The notes under the pieces: model-generated
Databases searched by the model: none
Told to the model about the DNA's origin: nothing
What the model saw: only the letters and a program-made list of their open reading frames with translations
Shown here: positions 1-7,515 of the stretch, piece by piece
Numbering within the stretch: position 1 is the stretch's first letter
Layout: every line of letters begins with the position of its first letter
Translations under genes and position numbers: made by a program
Origin: Micropruina sp.
Lineage (GTDB): Bacteria; Actinomycetota; Actinomycetes; Propionibacteriales; Propionibacteriaceae
Assembly: GCF_027492755.1 (NCBI RefSeq)
Contig: NZ_JAPUED010000190.1
Span: 1 to 39,223, forward strand
Reading direction: 5' to 3'
Length of the DNA: 39,223 nucleotides

Positions 1-23
1 GGGCGCTTCGTGGTTGGGCCTAC

Positions 24-64
24 GGGGGGGTGGTGGGGGGGGCATTGGGGGGGGGGTTGTTGGG
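24..64 (+). other. G-rich tract (possible G-quadruplex)
   Basis: The plus strand has G-runs of 7 (24-30), 2 (32-33), 8 (35-42) and 10 (47-56), followed by a G3 run at 62-64. At least four runs of three or more G fall within about 40 nt, which satisfies the usual G-quadruplex pattern. No convincing coding sequence covers it. It lies just upstream of a repeat tract and the permease gene. Quadruplex formation is an inference, and long G-runs are also prone to sequencing and assembly error. Confidence 0.5.
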
Positions 65-83
65 CCCGCCCCGGGAGGGGGAG

Positions 84-159
84 GGGTCTCGACAAGCTCG
101 ACCAGCGGATAGTGCTCGACCAGCGGGTGGGGTGGGGTCTCGACAAGCTCGACCAACGG
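84..159 (+). repeat. Direct-repeat tract of the tctcgacaagctcgacca family
   Basis: Two near-identical 25-nt units occupy 84-108 and 135-159, both containing gtctcgacaagctcgacca followed by gcgg or acgg. A half unit, tgctcgaccagcgg, lies between them at 113-126. The same family recurs near 4584, 24559, 34631 and 38754. The tract sits directly before the likely permease start, so it either separates this gene from an upstream solute-binding-protein gene outside the window or is read through as an N-terminal extension. Confidence 0.8.
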
Positions 160-164
160 AGCGT

Positions 165-1814
165 GTGCGACCCAGTCCGCTCGCGATCGTGCTGTGGACG
201 CTCGCCGCACTGATCCCGCTCGCCTTCCTCGGCATCTTCTTCGCCTGGCCGGTCGCAGGCCTGGTCAGCCGCGGTTTCATCGTGGACGGCGCCCCCAGCC
301 TGGCAGGCGTCACCGAGGTGCTGTCGACCGCACGGACCTGGCGGATCATCGGTCAGACCCTCGGCCAGGCAGCCGTGGGAACGCTGGTCGCGGTGCTGCT
401 CGGCGTTCCCGGCGCCTACCTGTTGTACCGCTGCCGATTCCCCGGACGCGGCCTGTTGCGGGCGGTGGTGTCGGTGCCGTTCGTGCTGCCCACCGTGGTC
501 GTTGGGGTGGCTTTCCGTTCCCTCTTCGCAGCGCAGGGACCGTTCGGCTGGCTCGGCCTGGACGAGAGCTTCGCCGCCATCGTGTTCGCCCTGGTCTTCT
601 TCAACTATTCGGTCATCGTCCGCACCGTCGGCGCACTGTGGTCCCGGATCGACCCCCGGACGGCCGAGGCGGCCCGCATGCTGGGAGCATCCCCGGCGCG
701 GGTGTTCCGCACGGTGACGCTGCCCGCGATCGCCCCGGCTGTGCTGTCCGGAGCGTCGCTGGTCTTCCTGTTCTGCGCCACCGCGTTCGGCATCGTGATG
801 GTGATGGGCGGCGTCCGGTTCAGCACCATCGAGACCGAGATCTGGTACCAGACCACCCAGCTGCTCGACCTGCCGGCGGCGGCCGCGCTGTCCATCGTCC
901 AACTCGTGGTGGTCGTGATCGCGCTGGTGATCGCCGGACGAGCCCGGGCGCGTTCCGAACACGCCCTGCGGTTGCGCGGCGACAACACCGCCGAACAGCC
1001 CTGGCGGTGGCGCCGGGATCTGCTGCCCAGCCTGGTCACCGTCGCCGTCGTGGTCGGCCTGCTCGGCGTCCCGATGGTGTACCTCGTGGTGCGCTCGTTC
1101 GTGACCGCCGACGGCTGGGGGTGGCGCAACTACCAGCTGCTGGCCGGCACCGGTGACGGTCTGGCCGTGCCGGTCTGGACGGCGGCGCTCAACTCGCTGG
1201 TGATCGCCGCGCAAGCCAGTGCGATCGCGGTGCTGCTAGGGGTTTTGGTCAGCCTGGTCGCCTCACGCCGGCCTCGCAGACGAGCCGGCGTCGCGGGTGT
1301 GCGGGTGCTGGATGCGGTGTTCATGCTGCCGCTCGGAGTGTCGGCGGTGACGGTCGGCTTCGGTTTCCTGATCACCCTCAACCGGCCGCCGTTCGATCTG
1401 CGGACCTCACCGATCCTGATCCCGATCGCGCAGGCGATCGTGGCGCTGCCGTTGGTGGTGCGCACCCTGCTGCCGGTGCTGCGGGCGATCGATCCACGGC
1501 AACGTGAGGCGGCCGCCATGCTCGGCGCCGGTCCGGGGCGGGTGCTGGCCAGCATCGACGGCGCCCTGGCGCTGCGCGGCCTGGGCCTGGCGATCGGTTT
1601 CGCGTTCGCCACCTCGCTCGGCGAGTTCGGTGCCACCTCGTTCCTGTCCCGGCCGGAGCATCCCACGCTGCCGACGGTCATCTTCCGGCTGATCGGACGC
1701 CCCGGTGCCGACAACTTCGGGATGGCGCTGGCCGCCTCAGTCGTGCTGGCGGTGCTGACCGCCGCGGTGATGGCCGCAGCGGAACTCGTCCGGCCGAAGG
1801 AGGCGGAACTGTGA
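165..1814 (+). CDS. ABC importer permease, fused two-domain type (thiamine or iron(III))
   Basis: This is an inner-membrane permease of about 549 residues with two tandem binding-protein-dependent transport domains, as in ThiP and FbpB-type proteins. Each half has about six hydrophobic segments. Each has an EAA loop that docks to the ATPase: EAARMLGASPARVF in the first half and EAAAMLGAGPGRVL in the second. The C-terminal SLGEFGATSFL segment is typical of ThiP/iron permeases. I chose GTG at 165 because family similarity begins there; the frame stays open to GTG 30, but that extension only translates the repeat tract. A GGAG at 158-161 is rather close to 165. The stop overlaps the ATPase start by 4 nt. 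The substrate is uncertain, because the binding-protein gene would lie upstream of the window. Confidence 0.85.
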   Translation: MRPSPLAIVLWTLAALIPLAFLGIFFAWPVAGLVSRGFIVDGAPSLAGVTEVLSTARTWRIIGQTLGQAAVGTLVAVLLGVPGAYLLYRCRFPGRGLLRAVVSVPFVLPTVVVGVAFRSLFAAQGPFGWLGLDESFAAIVFALVFFNYSVIVRTVGALWSRIDPRTAEAARMLGASPARVFRTVTLPAIAPAVLSGASLVFLFCATAFGIVMVMGGVRFSTIETEIWYQTTQLLDLPAAAALSIVQLVVVVIALVIAGRARARSEHALRLRGDNTAEQPWRWRRDLLPSLVTVAVVVGLLGVPMVYLVVRSFVTADGWGWRNYQLLAGTGDGLAVPVWTAALNSLVIAAQASAIAVLLGVLVSLVASRRPRRRAGVAGVRVLDAVFMLPLGVSAVTVGFGFLITLNRPPFDLRTSPILIPIAQAIVALPLVVRTLLPVLRAIDPRQREAAAMLGAGPGRVLASIDGALALRGLGLAIGFAFATSLGEFGATSFLSRPEHPTLPTVIFRLIGRPGADNFGMALAASVVLAVLTAAVMAAAELVRPKEAEL

Positions 1815-2785
1815 AGGGTCTGGAGGTCCGTGACGCGACGGTCCGCTACGGCGAACTGGTCGCGGTGGACGGCGTCGACCTGGCCGTCGAGCCCGGGGAG
1901 ATCGTGGCGCTGCTCGGGGCGTCCGGGTCGGGCAAGTCGTCGCTGCTGCGCGGCGTCGCCGGCCTGGAACCGCTGGCCGGAGGTGTGGTGGCCTGGGACG
2001 GCGTCGACGTGTCGGCGGTGCCGGTGCACGCCCGCGGCTTCGGGATGATGTTCCAGGACGGCCAGCTGTTCCAGCACCTCAGCGTCGCCGGCAACATCGG
2101 CTACGGGCTGTACCGGGAAGCCCGAGCCCAGCGCCGAGCCCGGGTGGCCGAACTGCTCGACATCGTGGGCCTGCCCGGCTACGGCGGACGTCGGGTCAGC
2201 GAACTCTCCGGTGGGCAGGCGCAGCGGGTGGCGCTGGCCCGCTCGCTGGCCCCGCGGCCACGGTTGCTGCTGCTCGACGAACCGCTGTCGGCGCTGGACC
2301 GCAACCTGCGGGAACATCTGGTCGAGGTGCTCGGCGAGGCCTTGCGTACCACCGGCACCACGGCTTTGTATGTCACCCACGATCAGGACGAGGCTTTCGC
2401 GCTGGCCGACCGGGTCGGTGTGATGGCCGACGGACGGCTGCTGCAGCTGGACGCACCCGAACTGCTGTGGCGGCGTCCGGCATCGCGCGAGGTGGCCGCC
2501 TTCCTCGGCTACGAACCCTTCATCGCCCCGGACGTCGCCGCCCAGCTGGGCCGGATCCGCGTCGCCACGGACGAGGTGGTCGGCATCGGTCCGGCCGGCC
2601 TCACCCCGTCCGCGGACGGCGTGGAACTGTCGATCCTCGACCAACGTCACCAGCGCGGCGAGGTGCTGATCGACGTCCGGCTACCCGACTGTCAGACCGC
2701 GACCGTGCGCGCCGCCGAACGGGTCGAGGCCGACTCGCTCACCGTGGCGCTCGACCCGGCCGGCTGCGCGGTGATTCCCGGCTAG
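1811..2785 (+). CDS. ABC transporter ATP-binding protein (thiamine/iron importer)
   Basis: This 324-residue cytoplasmic ATPase powers the importer whose permease precedes it. Walker A is GASGSGKSS near residue 36, the ABC signature is LSGGQAQR, Walker B is LLLLDEPLSALD, and the switch histidine lies in YVTHDQDEA. The Q-loop reads GMMFQDGQLF. About 80 residues after the nucleotide-binding domain form a small regulatory-type extension. The GTG start overlaps the permease stop as GTGA, so translation is probably coupled. The VPVHARGFGMMFQ segment resembles ThiQ/FbpC-type ATPases, so thiamine or ferric iron is the best guess. Confidence 0.9.
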   Translation: MKGLEVRDATVRYGELVAVDGVDLAVEPGEIVALLGASGSGKSSLLRGVAGLEPLAGGVVAWDGVDVSAVPVHARGFGMMFQDGQLFQHLSVAGNIGYGLYREARAQRRARVAELLDIVGLPGYGGRRVSELSGGQAQRVALARSLAPRPRLLLLDEPLSALDRNLREHLVEVLGEALRTTGTTALYVTHDQDEAFALADRVGVMADGRLLQLDAPELLWRRPASREVAAFLGYEPFIAPDVAAQLGRIRVATDEVVGIGPAGLTPSADGVELSILDQRHQRGEVLIDVRLPDCQTATVRAAERVEADSLTVALDPAGCAVIPG

Positions 2786-2790
2786 CGAAG

Positions 2791-2900
2791 GCGCTGATCA
2801 TTCACGTCATCCCGGGTTCCGACCGGCTCCGACCCGGGATCTCAGGCGGGAGAGATCCCGGAGCAAGTCCGGGATGACGGTGGCGGCGCTTTGATCAGCG
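2791..2900. repeat. REP-like nested palindrome between convergent genes
   Basis: Three perfect inverted repeats are nested. The outer pair is cgctgatca (2792-2800) with tgatcagcg (2892-2900). The middle pair is cgtcatcccgg (2805-2815) with ccgggatgacg (2869-2879). The inner pair is ccgggatctc (2834-2843) with gagatcccgg (2852-2861). Together they span nearly the whole gap between the ATPase gene and the convergent membrane-protein gene. The cgtcatcccgg...ccgggatgacg core resembles palindromic repeat elements seen in other bacteria. It could also act as a bidirectional terminator, although no U-run follows. Confidence 0.75.
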
Positions 2901-2906
2901 TTTCCT

Positions 2907-4511
2907 TTAGATGCCGGGTGCCTGCTCCAGCCAGTTCGCGACTCGTTGCCAGTCGATCACGCGAAGCCAGGTCAGTAGAGCGAGCACGAGGCAGAACGCC
3001 GCGAGCGCGGCAAAGATGATGTAGACAACGGGGTCGTTGAGTTCATCCAGACTCGATGCATGCGCTGGATCCAGCGGGTCATAGACGATGGTGATCGGAT
3101 CGCCGGCTTCGAGTTCGCCCCATGGAGCGATCTCGGCCGTTCTGGGGCTGCCTGACCGATCGTCGAAGCTGACGGTGAAGCTGTCTTCGTTTAGCGTGAC
3201 CACCTGCGCCGTGGTCTGGATGCCGCGGTCCCGTAGCGGGGCGCCGGAGATCCAGATCCCAATCGCCACGGCGAGGATGGCCAAGCCGACGAGCACCACG
3301 ACCGTCGTGCTCGGGCCTCGGCCGTACCACCAACTCGTCCGCGGCTCATGCCTCGCGCCCTGCCCGGAGGGCTCACGCTGGCCGGTCCCGCGAAGCATCC
3401 ACCAGCGCCGAATGCCGAGGATCGCGGCCGGCACGATCAGCAGCACCAGCGGCAGCCGAATCCAGGTCCATACCGAGACCTCGGTTCCGGAACGCAGGTC
3501 GTCGACGATCAGCACCGCCAGCAGCGCACAGAGCGCCAGGGCCGCCGCCCAGCCGACCGCACCCCAGAGCCGGCGGCGCGGACTCTGTGCCGAGGCCCGC
3601 TGCAGTTCGGCCGCCGACACACTGCCTGCGATCGCGGCCGCGACGGTGCCGGCCGGCTGGCTGACCCGTGCGTCCGGTGCGTCGGCGAGATCGATTTCGC
3701 CGAGCAGGTGCGCGCGGGCGGCGTCCGGAAGGCCGAGCGCCGCGACCAGCTCCGGGACGGCGACGGCTGCTGGTGCGTCGGTGGCGAGCGCCTGGGCGAG
3801 CCGCGGGGTCGCCTGGAAACCGAAGTCGTCGAAGGTGTCGACGCCAAAGCGCGCCGGGAACACGGTGTCGCGGACTTCGTCACCCAGTTCCCCCGGTGGC
3901 AGCTGATCGATGGCTGCGAGGGTGCCGGTGACCGACCATTCCCAGTCGGCCATGGGTTCGCCGTCGTGAACAAGCCACAGCCGCAACTCATCGCCCTGGG
4001 TCATCAGGGCCAGGCCCGCTTCGTCATCGACGACGGCGGCTGCGGACGCCCAGAGCGGATCGTCATGGGGAATCAGCGTCCAGCCGTCACGGCACACCTC
4101 GACAGCGGGTGCTGCCTGCAGGTGCGCGAGCAGGCCCTGTGCGCCTGGCTGATCGCCACGGACGGCGACCAGGCCACGGCGCGGACGCGGGTCATCGGCC
4201 TCCCACGGTGGTGGCACGAGGTCGTCCAGTACCTCGATCCTGCCCGCGCGTACGCAGTGGATCGCTTCCCGCGCCAGGTAGGCGTCCGGCGTGCGGGTGG
4301 CCCACTCCAGCAAGGCATCGTCGGGCGACTGGCCTGAGCCGACCAGAACACCGCCCACGGTCGCCGTCCGGGCCAGCACCCAGCCGCCGGGGAGCTGCTG
4401 GACCCAGCATGGGACACCGCGCTCGCCGGCCCAGGCGCTGACCTGGTCGGGCGGGACGCGAACGAACAGCAATGCGGGCGCGATGACCGGTCTCCGTCGC
4501 CCAAAACGCAC
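2907..4511 (-). CDS. Hypothetical membrane protein with DUF3592-like C-terminal region
   Basis: The protein has 534 residues. The N-terminal 300 or so are soluble and rich in acidic and hydrophobic residues; I recognise no enzyme motif there. Four hydrophobic segments follow: VGWAAALALCALLAVLIV, RLPLVLLIVPAAILGI, STTVVVLVGLAILAVAIGI and VYIIFAALAAFCLVLAL. Between the third and fourth lies a short beta-rich stretch (TTAQVVTLNEDSFTVSFDD, ending in ITIVYDPLDPAHA) that resembles DUF3592 membrane-associated domains. The GTG start is supported by TAGCAT exactly 6 nt upstream. The gene is monocistronic and divergent from the DUF2252 gene. Function unknown; a membrane-bound sensor or scaffold is only a guess. 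Confidence 0.7.
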   Translation of the reverse strand: MRFGRRRPVIAPALLFVRVPPDQVSAWAGERGVPCWVQQLPGGWVLARTATVGGVLVGSGQSPDDALLEWATRTPDAYLAREAIHCVRAGRIEVLDDLVPPPWEADDPRPRRGLVAVRGDQPGAQGLLAHLQAAPAVEVCRDGWTLIPHDDPLWASAAAVVDDEAGLALMTQGDELRLWLVHDGEPMADWEWSVTGTLAAIDQLPPGELGDEVRDTVFPARFGVDTFDDFGFQATPRLAQALATDAPAAVAVPELVAALGLPDAARAHLLGEIDLADAPDARVSQPAGTVAAAIAGSVSAAELQRASAQSPRRRLWGAVGWAAALALCALLAVLIVDDLRSGTEVSVWTWIRLPLVLLIVPAAILGIRRWWMLRGTGQREPSGQGARHEPRTSWWYGRGPSTTVVVLVGLAILAVAIGIWISGAPLRDRGIQTTAQVVTLNEDSFTVSFDDRSGSPRTAEIAPWGELEAGDPITIVYDPLDPAHASSLDELNDPVVYIIFAALAAFCLVLALLTWLRVIDWQRVANWLEQAPGI

Positions 4512-4517
4512 AGCGGA

Positions 4518-4523
4518 ATGCTA
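4518..4523 (-). promoter_or_regulatory. Predicted -10 element, leaderless start of the membrane-protein gene
   Basis: TAGCAT on the minus strand ends 6 nt before the GTG at 4511, which places the expected transcription start on or next to the start codon. No clear -35 hexamer is seen at the usual distance. The call rests on matching the same spacing at several other genes in this window. Confidence 0.45.
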
Positions 4524-4583
4524 CCGATCCTTCACCGTGGCCTCATGCAGCGTTGACCTGGATCCGAGCCTGCTCATAAGGAC

Positions 4584-4604
4584 GTTTCGACAAGCTCAAC
4601 CAGC
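4584..4604 (+). repeat. Dispersed intergenic repeat copy
   Basis: A single copy of the tttcgacaagctcaaccag family lies in the 157-nt gap between two divergent genes. It is the tttcg...caacc subtype also found at 38786. It does not overlap either start codon. Confidence 0.75.
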
Positions 4605-4626
4605 AGTGGCTGGGGCGATCCGGGTC

Positions 4627-4660
4627 TACGCTCAGAGCGTTCAGCCTCGCGGTGGAGGGA
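4627..4660 (+). promoter_or_regulatory. Predicted -10 and ribosome-binding site of the DUF2252 gene
   Basis: TACGCT at 4627-4632 fits the actinobacterial -10 pattern TANNNT and would give a leader of about 30 nt. A good Shine-Dalgarno sequence, GGAGGGA (4654-4660), lies 8 nt before the ATG at 4669 and decides that start over several upstream in-frame candidates. No convincing -35 was found. Confidence 0.45.
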
Positions 4661-4668
4661 GCCCGATC

Positions 4669-6099
4669 ATGACCGATCAGTCCGACCCGGTGACCGAGCG
4701 CCCGCCGCACCCCACCCGTAAAGCCGACGGCAAGGCGTTGCGCCGTGATTGTCCGCTGGAGTCGCACGCCGAGTTGCCGCTGGCGTCCGACCGCGACCCG
4801 ATCGGTCTGCTGATCGGTCAGGCCGCCACCCGGGTGCCCGAGTTGGTGCCGATCCGGTACCGCCGCATGCTGGTCTCGCCGTTCACCTTCTACCGAGGCG
4901 CCGCGCTGGTGATGGCGGCCGACCTGAGCCGTACCCCGACGGCCGGGCTGCGTGCGCAGCTGTGCGGCGATGCTCATCTGTCCAACTTCGGCGCCTACGC
5001 CTCGGCGGAACGGCGGCTGGTGTTCGACCTCAACGACTTCGACGAAACCTTGCCCGGCCCGTTCGAGTGGGATGTGAAACGGCTGGCCGCGAGCCTGGTG
5101 ATCGCCGCCCGCAACAACGGCTTCACCGCGAAGCAGGCCCGCAAGTCGACGATCGCCGCGGTCCGGCGGTATCGGCAAGCGATGCGCGACTTCGCCGGAC
5201 AGCCGTTCCTCGATGTCTGGTATTCCGGTCTCGATCTGGACAACACCTGGGGCGATTTCGTCCGGTCGCTGAGCCCGAAACGTCGCGAACGTCATGGCGA
5301 CCAGGTGCGGGCGGCCGAGGCGTCGTTGGCGAAGGCGCGCTCCCGCACCGGCCTGCAGGCGATTCGCAAGCTGACCACCGAGCGTGACGGACGCCGCCGC
5401 ATCGTCGCCGATCCGCCGCTGGTGGTGCCGCTGGACGAGCTCAGCAGCCTCGAACCGGACGAGATACGCCACCAACTCGACTCGCTGGTGGCTTCCTATC
5501 GGCACACGCTGGCCAGCGACCGGCGAGTCCTGCTCGACCACTTCCGGCTCACCGACGTCGCCCACAAGGTGGTCGGAGTCGGCAGCGTGGGCACCCGGGC
5601 CTGGATCCTGCTGTTCGAAGGTGCCGGCCGCTCGGACGCCCTGTTGCTGCAGGCCAAGCAGGCGCAGTCGTCGGTTCTGGAGCCGTACGCGGGAACATCC
5701 ACAGCGCGCAGTGAGGGCGAACGGGTGGTCACCGGGCAACGGTTGATGCAGGCCGCCAGCGACATCTTCCTGGGCTGGCTGAAGGGGGTGCCCGAGATCG
5801 ACGGCGGCGTGGACTACTACCTGCGGCAGCTGCGTGACTGGAAGTTCTCCGCCGACATCGAGCAGATGCGGCCGTCCAGCCTCACGCTGTACGCGGCCAT
5901 GTGCGGGTGGACGCTGGCCCGTGCCCACGCGCGTTCCGGCGACCGGGTCGCGATCGCCGGCTACCTCGGCAAGTCGGAGGCCTTCGAGAATGCGGTGGCC
6001 GACTTCGCTGAGCGCTACGCCGACGTCAACGAACGCGACCACGCCGCATTGGCCGAGGCGGTCGCCTCGGGCCGGGTGAAGGCTGCCGCCGAGAGCTGA
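4669..6099 (+). CDS. DUF2252 family protein
   Basis: The protein has 476 residues, is cytoplasmic, and matches the DUF2252 family, whose fold is related to aminoglycoside-phosphotransferase-like kinases. Key family motifs are visible: FTFYRGAA near residue 72, CGDAHLSNFG at 99-108 and FDLNDFDE at 119-126. The HLSN and DFDE elements occupy the places of the catalytic loop and metal-binding loop in kinase-like folds, but no substrate is established for the family. The ATG at 4669 is preceded by GGAGGGA. The frame remains open far upstream, but that stretch overlaps the divergent gene and a repeat. The gene converges on the next one with a 7-nt gap. Confidence 0.85.
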   Translation: MTDQSDPVTERPPHPTRKADGKALRRDCPLESHAELPLASDRDPIGLLIGQAATRVPELVPIRYRRMLVSPFTFYRGAALVMAADLSRTPTAGLRAQLCGDAHLSNFGAYASAERRLVFDLNDFDETLPGPFEWDVKRLAASLVIAARNNGFTAKQARKSTIAAVRRYRQAMRDFAGQPFLDVWYSGLDLDNTWGDFVRSLSPKRRERHGDQVRAAEASLAKARSRTGLQAIRKLTTERDGRRRIVADPPLVVPLDELSSLEPDEIRHQLDSLVASYRHTLASDRRVLLDHFRLTDVAHKVVGVGSVGTRAWILLFEGAGRSDALLLQAKQAQSSVLEPYAGTSTARSEGERVVTGQRLMQAASDIFLGWLKGVPEIDGGVDYYLRQLRDWKFSADIEQMRPSSLTLYAAMCGWTLARAHARSGDRVAIAGYLGKSEAFENAVADFAERYADVNERDHAALAEAVASGRVKAAAES

Positions 6100-6115
6100 A
6101 GCAGCCTCAGCTGCT
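6100..6115. terminator. Short hairpin between convergent stops
   Basis: AGCAGC and GCTGCT form a 6-bp stem around the loop CTCA, directly after the DUF2252 stop and spanning the TGA of the minus-strand gene (6107-6109). There is no T-run on either side, so this is at best a weak bidirectional terminator. Confidence 0.3.
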
Positions 6116-7201
6116 CAACGGGTCGAAGCTGACCAGGCGGACCGCGGCACCGTGCAACGGTGACTCGCTGCCGGCCGCGTACAGATTCGCCATGGTGGAC
6201 AGCGCCTCGCGGACCAGCGGCCAGTTGCCGAGCGCGTCCGCGGTGGGAACGGCCGGGCTCCTCGCCGGCAACCGCTTCGTTGTAGTGGTCTGCAGAGCGT
6301 GGTGGATACGCTCGGCCTGCTCGCTCCACCCCTTGTCGCGCAGCCGCTGCAGCGCTATGTCGATGGTGTTCCAGGGGAAGTAGACGGCGGCGAGCGTCTC
6401 GCGGGCACCGGTCTTCAACAGCAACGCCGACGGCGAGTGCTCAATGATCAGGTTCAGGTCGTGCGCCAGTGTCTCGATGCGGTCGAGGACCGTGTGAGTC
6501 TCGGGGGTCGCCTGGCTGAGCATGTCGTCGCGTGACCGGCGGGCGACGGAGGCACCCCCTGAGTGGGCCACACGCTTGCTGGATGGACGCTGCACGCGGG
6601 CAGGCACAGCCGTCTCGCCGTCGGTGAGGGCCGGACGGGAAAGCTCCAGCGCGTAGAGCCGGGTGCGGTCGAGCTGATCGTCGAGGAAGCCGACCAGCCG
6701 ACGCATTTCGTCGGGGATGACATCGGTGGCGAGGATGAGGCGGAGCCGCCCCCGCTGCAGGTTGTCGTCGACCCGAGCGAGGAAATCGTCAACGTCGAGG
6801 GGAGTGCCCCGCCGCCAGTTGGCGACTGCGCGGACGGCATCGCCCTTCGTGGCGGTGAGGGCCGCCCGCAGCTGAGAGGCGGACCAGCCCTGCACCCCGT
6901 TCGCGGCCAGGTCGAGAACCCGGCCGATCGCTTCACGGCGGACGCGGGTGTCGGTCGAGCGAGCCGTCACCACCAGGGCCGGGACGGCGTCCGCATCGAC
7001 GAAGAGGTAGTCGAGGGTGAAGCGGGCGGGGGAGCGGGTGATCTGTGGGGCGATCTGTGCGTCCCAAACCAGCAGCCAGTCGGACGGCCCGCCGTCGGCG
7101 GCGACCAGATCCGGGTGTTGCCGCGCCAGTTCCCGTACCACCGACCGGGCGCTCTGCGGTGTGCCGCGACGTCCGGCCGCGCGCAACTGTCTCTCGCTCA
7201 T
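6107..7201 (-). CDS. PD-(D/E)XK nuclease-like protein, active site apparently lost
   Basis: The protein has 364 residues from the ATG at 7201. The start is supported by a G-rich stretch about 10 nt upstream, and family similarity begins soon after. Residues 60-100 and the later stretch LRLILATDVIPDEMRRLVGFL (about 151-171) match a family of nuclease-like hypotheticals, where the core usually reads D...LVEVKR followed by DTR-RRE and LDYAAN. Here D64 (FTLDYLFVD) is kept. The expected E-x-K becomes V-T-A (LVVTARSTDTR, residues 76-86), while the following RRE and LDLAANG are well conserved. From this I infer a structurally intact but catalytically dead or repurposed nuclease fold. The C-terminal half is unassigned. 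The frame also opens further upstream to 7318. Confidence 0.6.
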   Translation of the reverse strand: MSERQLRAAGRRGTPQSARSVVRELARQHPDLVAADGGPSDWLLVWDAQIAPQITRSPARFTLDYLFVDADAVPALVVTARSTDTRVRREAIGRVLDLAANGVQGWSASQLRAALTATKGDAVRAVANWRRGTPLDVDDFLARVDDNLQRGRLRLILATDVIPDEMRRLVGFLDDQLDRTRLYALELSRPALTDGETAVPARVQRPSSKRVAHSGGASVARRSRDDMLSQATPETHTVLDRIETLAHDLNLIIEHSPSALLLKTGARETLAAVYFPWNTIDIALQRLRDKGWSEQAERIHHALQTTTTKRLPARSPAVPTADALGNWPLVREALSTMANLYAAGSESPLHGAAVRLVSFDPLSS

Positions 7202-7349
7202 CTCGACGCAGCCCCCACTCCATCGCGAATCCCCTAGGGGCATCATGCCGCAACAGCGCTCGGGGGGCGATGGGGAGCGCTGACCTGGCCAATCGTTTCG
7301 GCGTGTGCCTGCACGCAAGGGTGGCCGGTAGCTGGGCCCGCAGAGACGG

Positions 7350-7390
7350 AAAAGCCGCTCTGGCTGGAGTTTCTCCTAGCCAGAGCGGCT
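7350..7390 (-). terminator. Rho-independent terminator of tRNA-Pro
   Basis: A perfect 13-bp stem, agccgctctggct (7353-7365) with agccagagcggct (7378-7390), has a 12-nt loop and is followed on the minus strand by TTTT (7353-7350). It begins 4 nt after the encoded CCA of the tRNA, so it most likely terminates the tRNA transcript. Confidence 0.85.
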
Positions 7391-7391
7391 C

Positions 7392-7470
<79 letters not shown>

Positions 7471-7495
7471 ATGGCCCTTCCGGGCCGACGAGCAG

Positions 7496-7501
7496 TCTAT
7501 A
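7496..7501 (-). promoter_or_regulatory. Predicted -10 of the tRNA-Pro promoter
   Basis: TATAGA on the minus strand lies 25 nt before the tRNA 5' end and matches the -10 consensus well. It sits 14 nt beyond the metallophosphoesterase stop, so the tRNA probably has its own promoter. No clear -35 is seen; the expected place would fall inside the end of the preceding gene. Confidence 0.45.
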
Positions 7502-7515
7502 CGAGTCTCGTCCGA

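Noticed and set aside
84..159. CRISPR-like array
   Set aside because: Only two full units and a half unit, irregular spacing, no cas genes, and the same repeat is scattered singly elsewhere.
1..165. Thiamine (TPP) riboswitch before the importer genes
   Set aside because: The visible 165 nt hold only G-runs and repeats, with no TPP-riboswitch conserved elements; any riboswitch would lie before a binding-protein gene outside the window.
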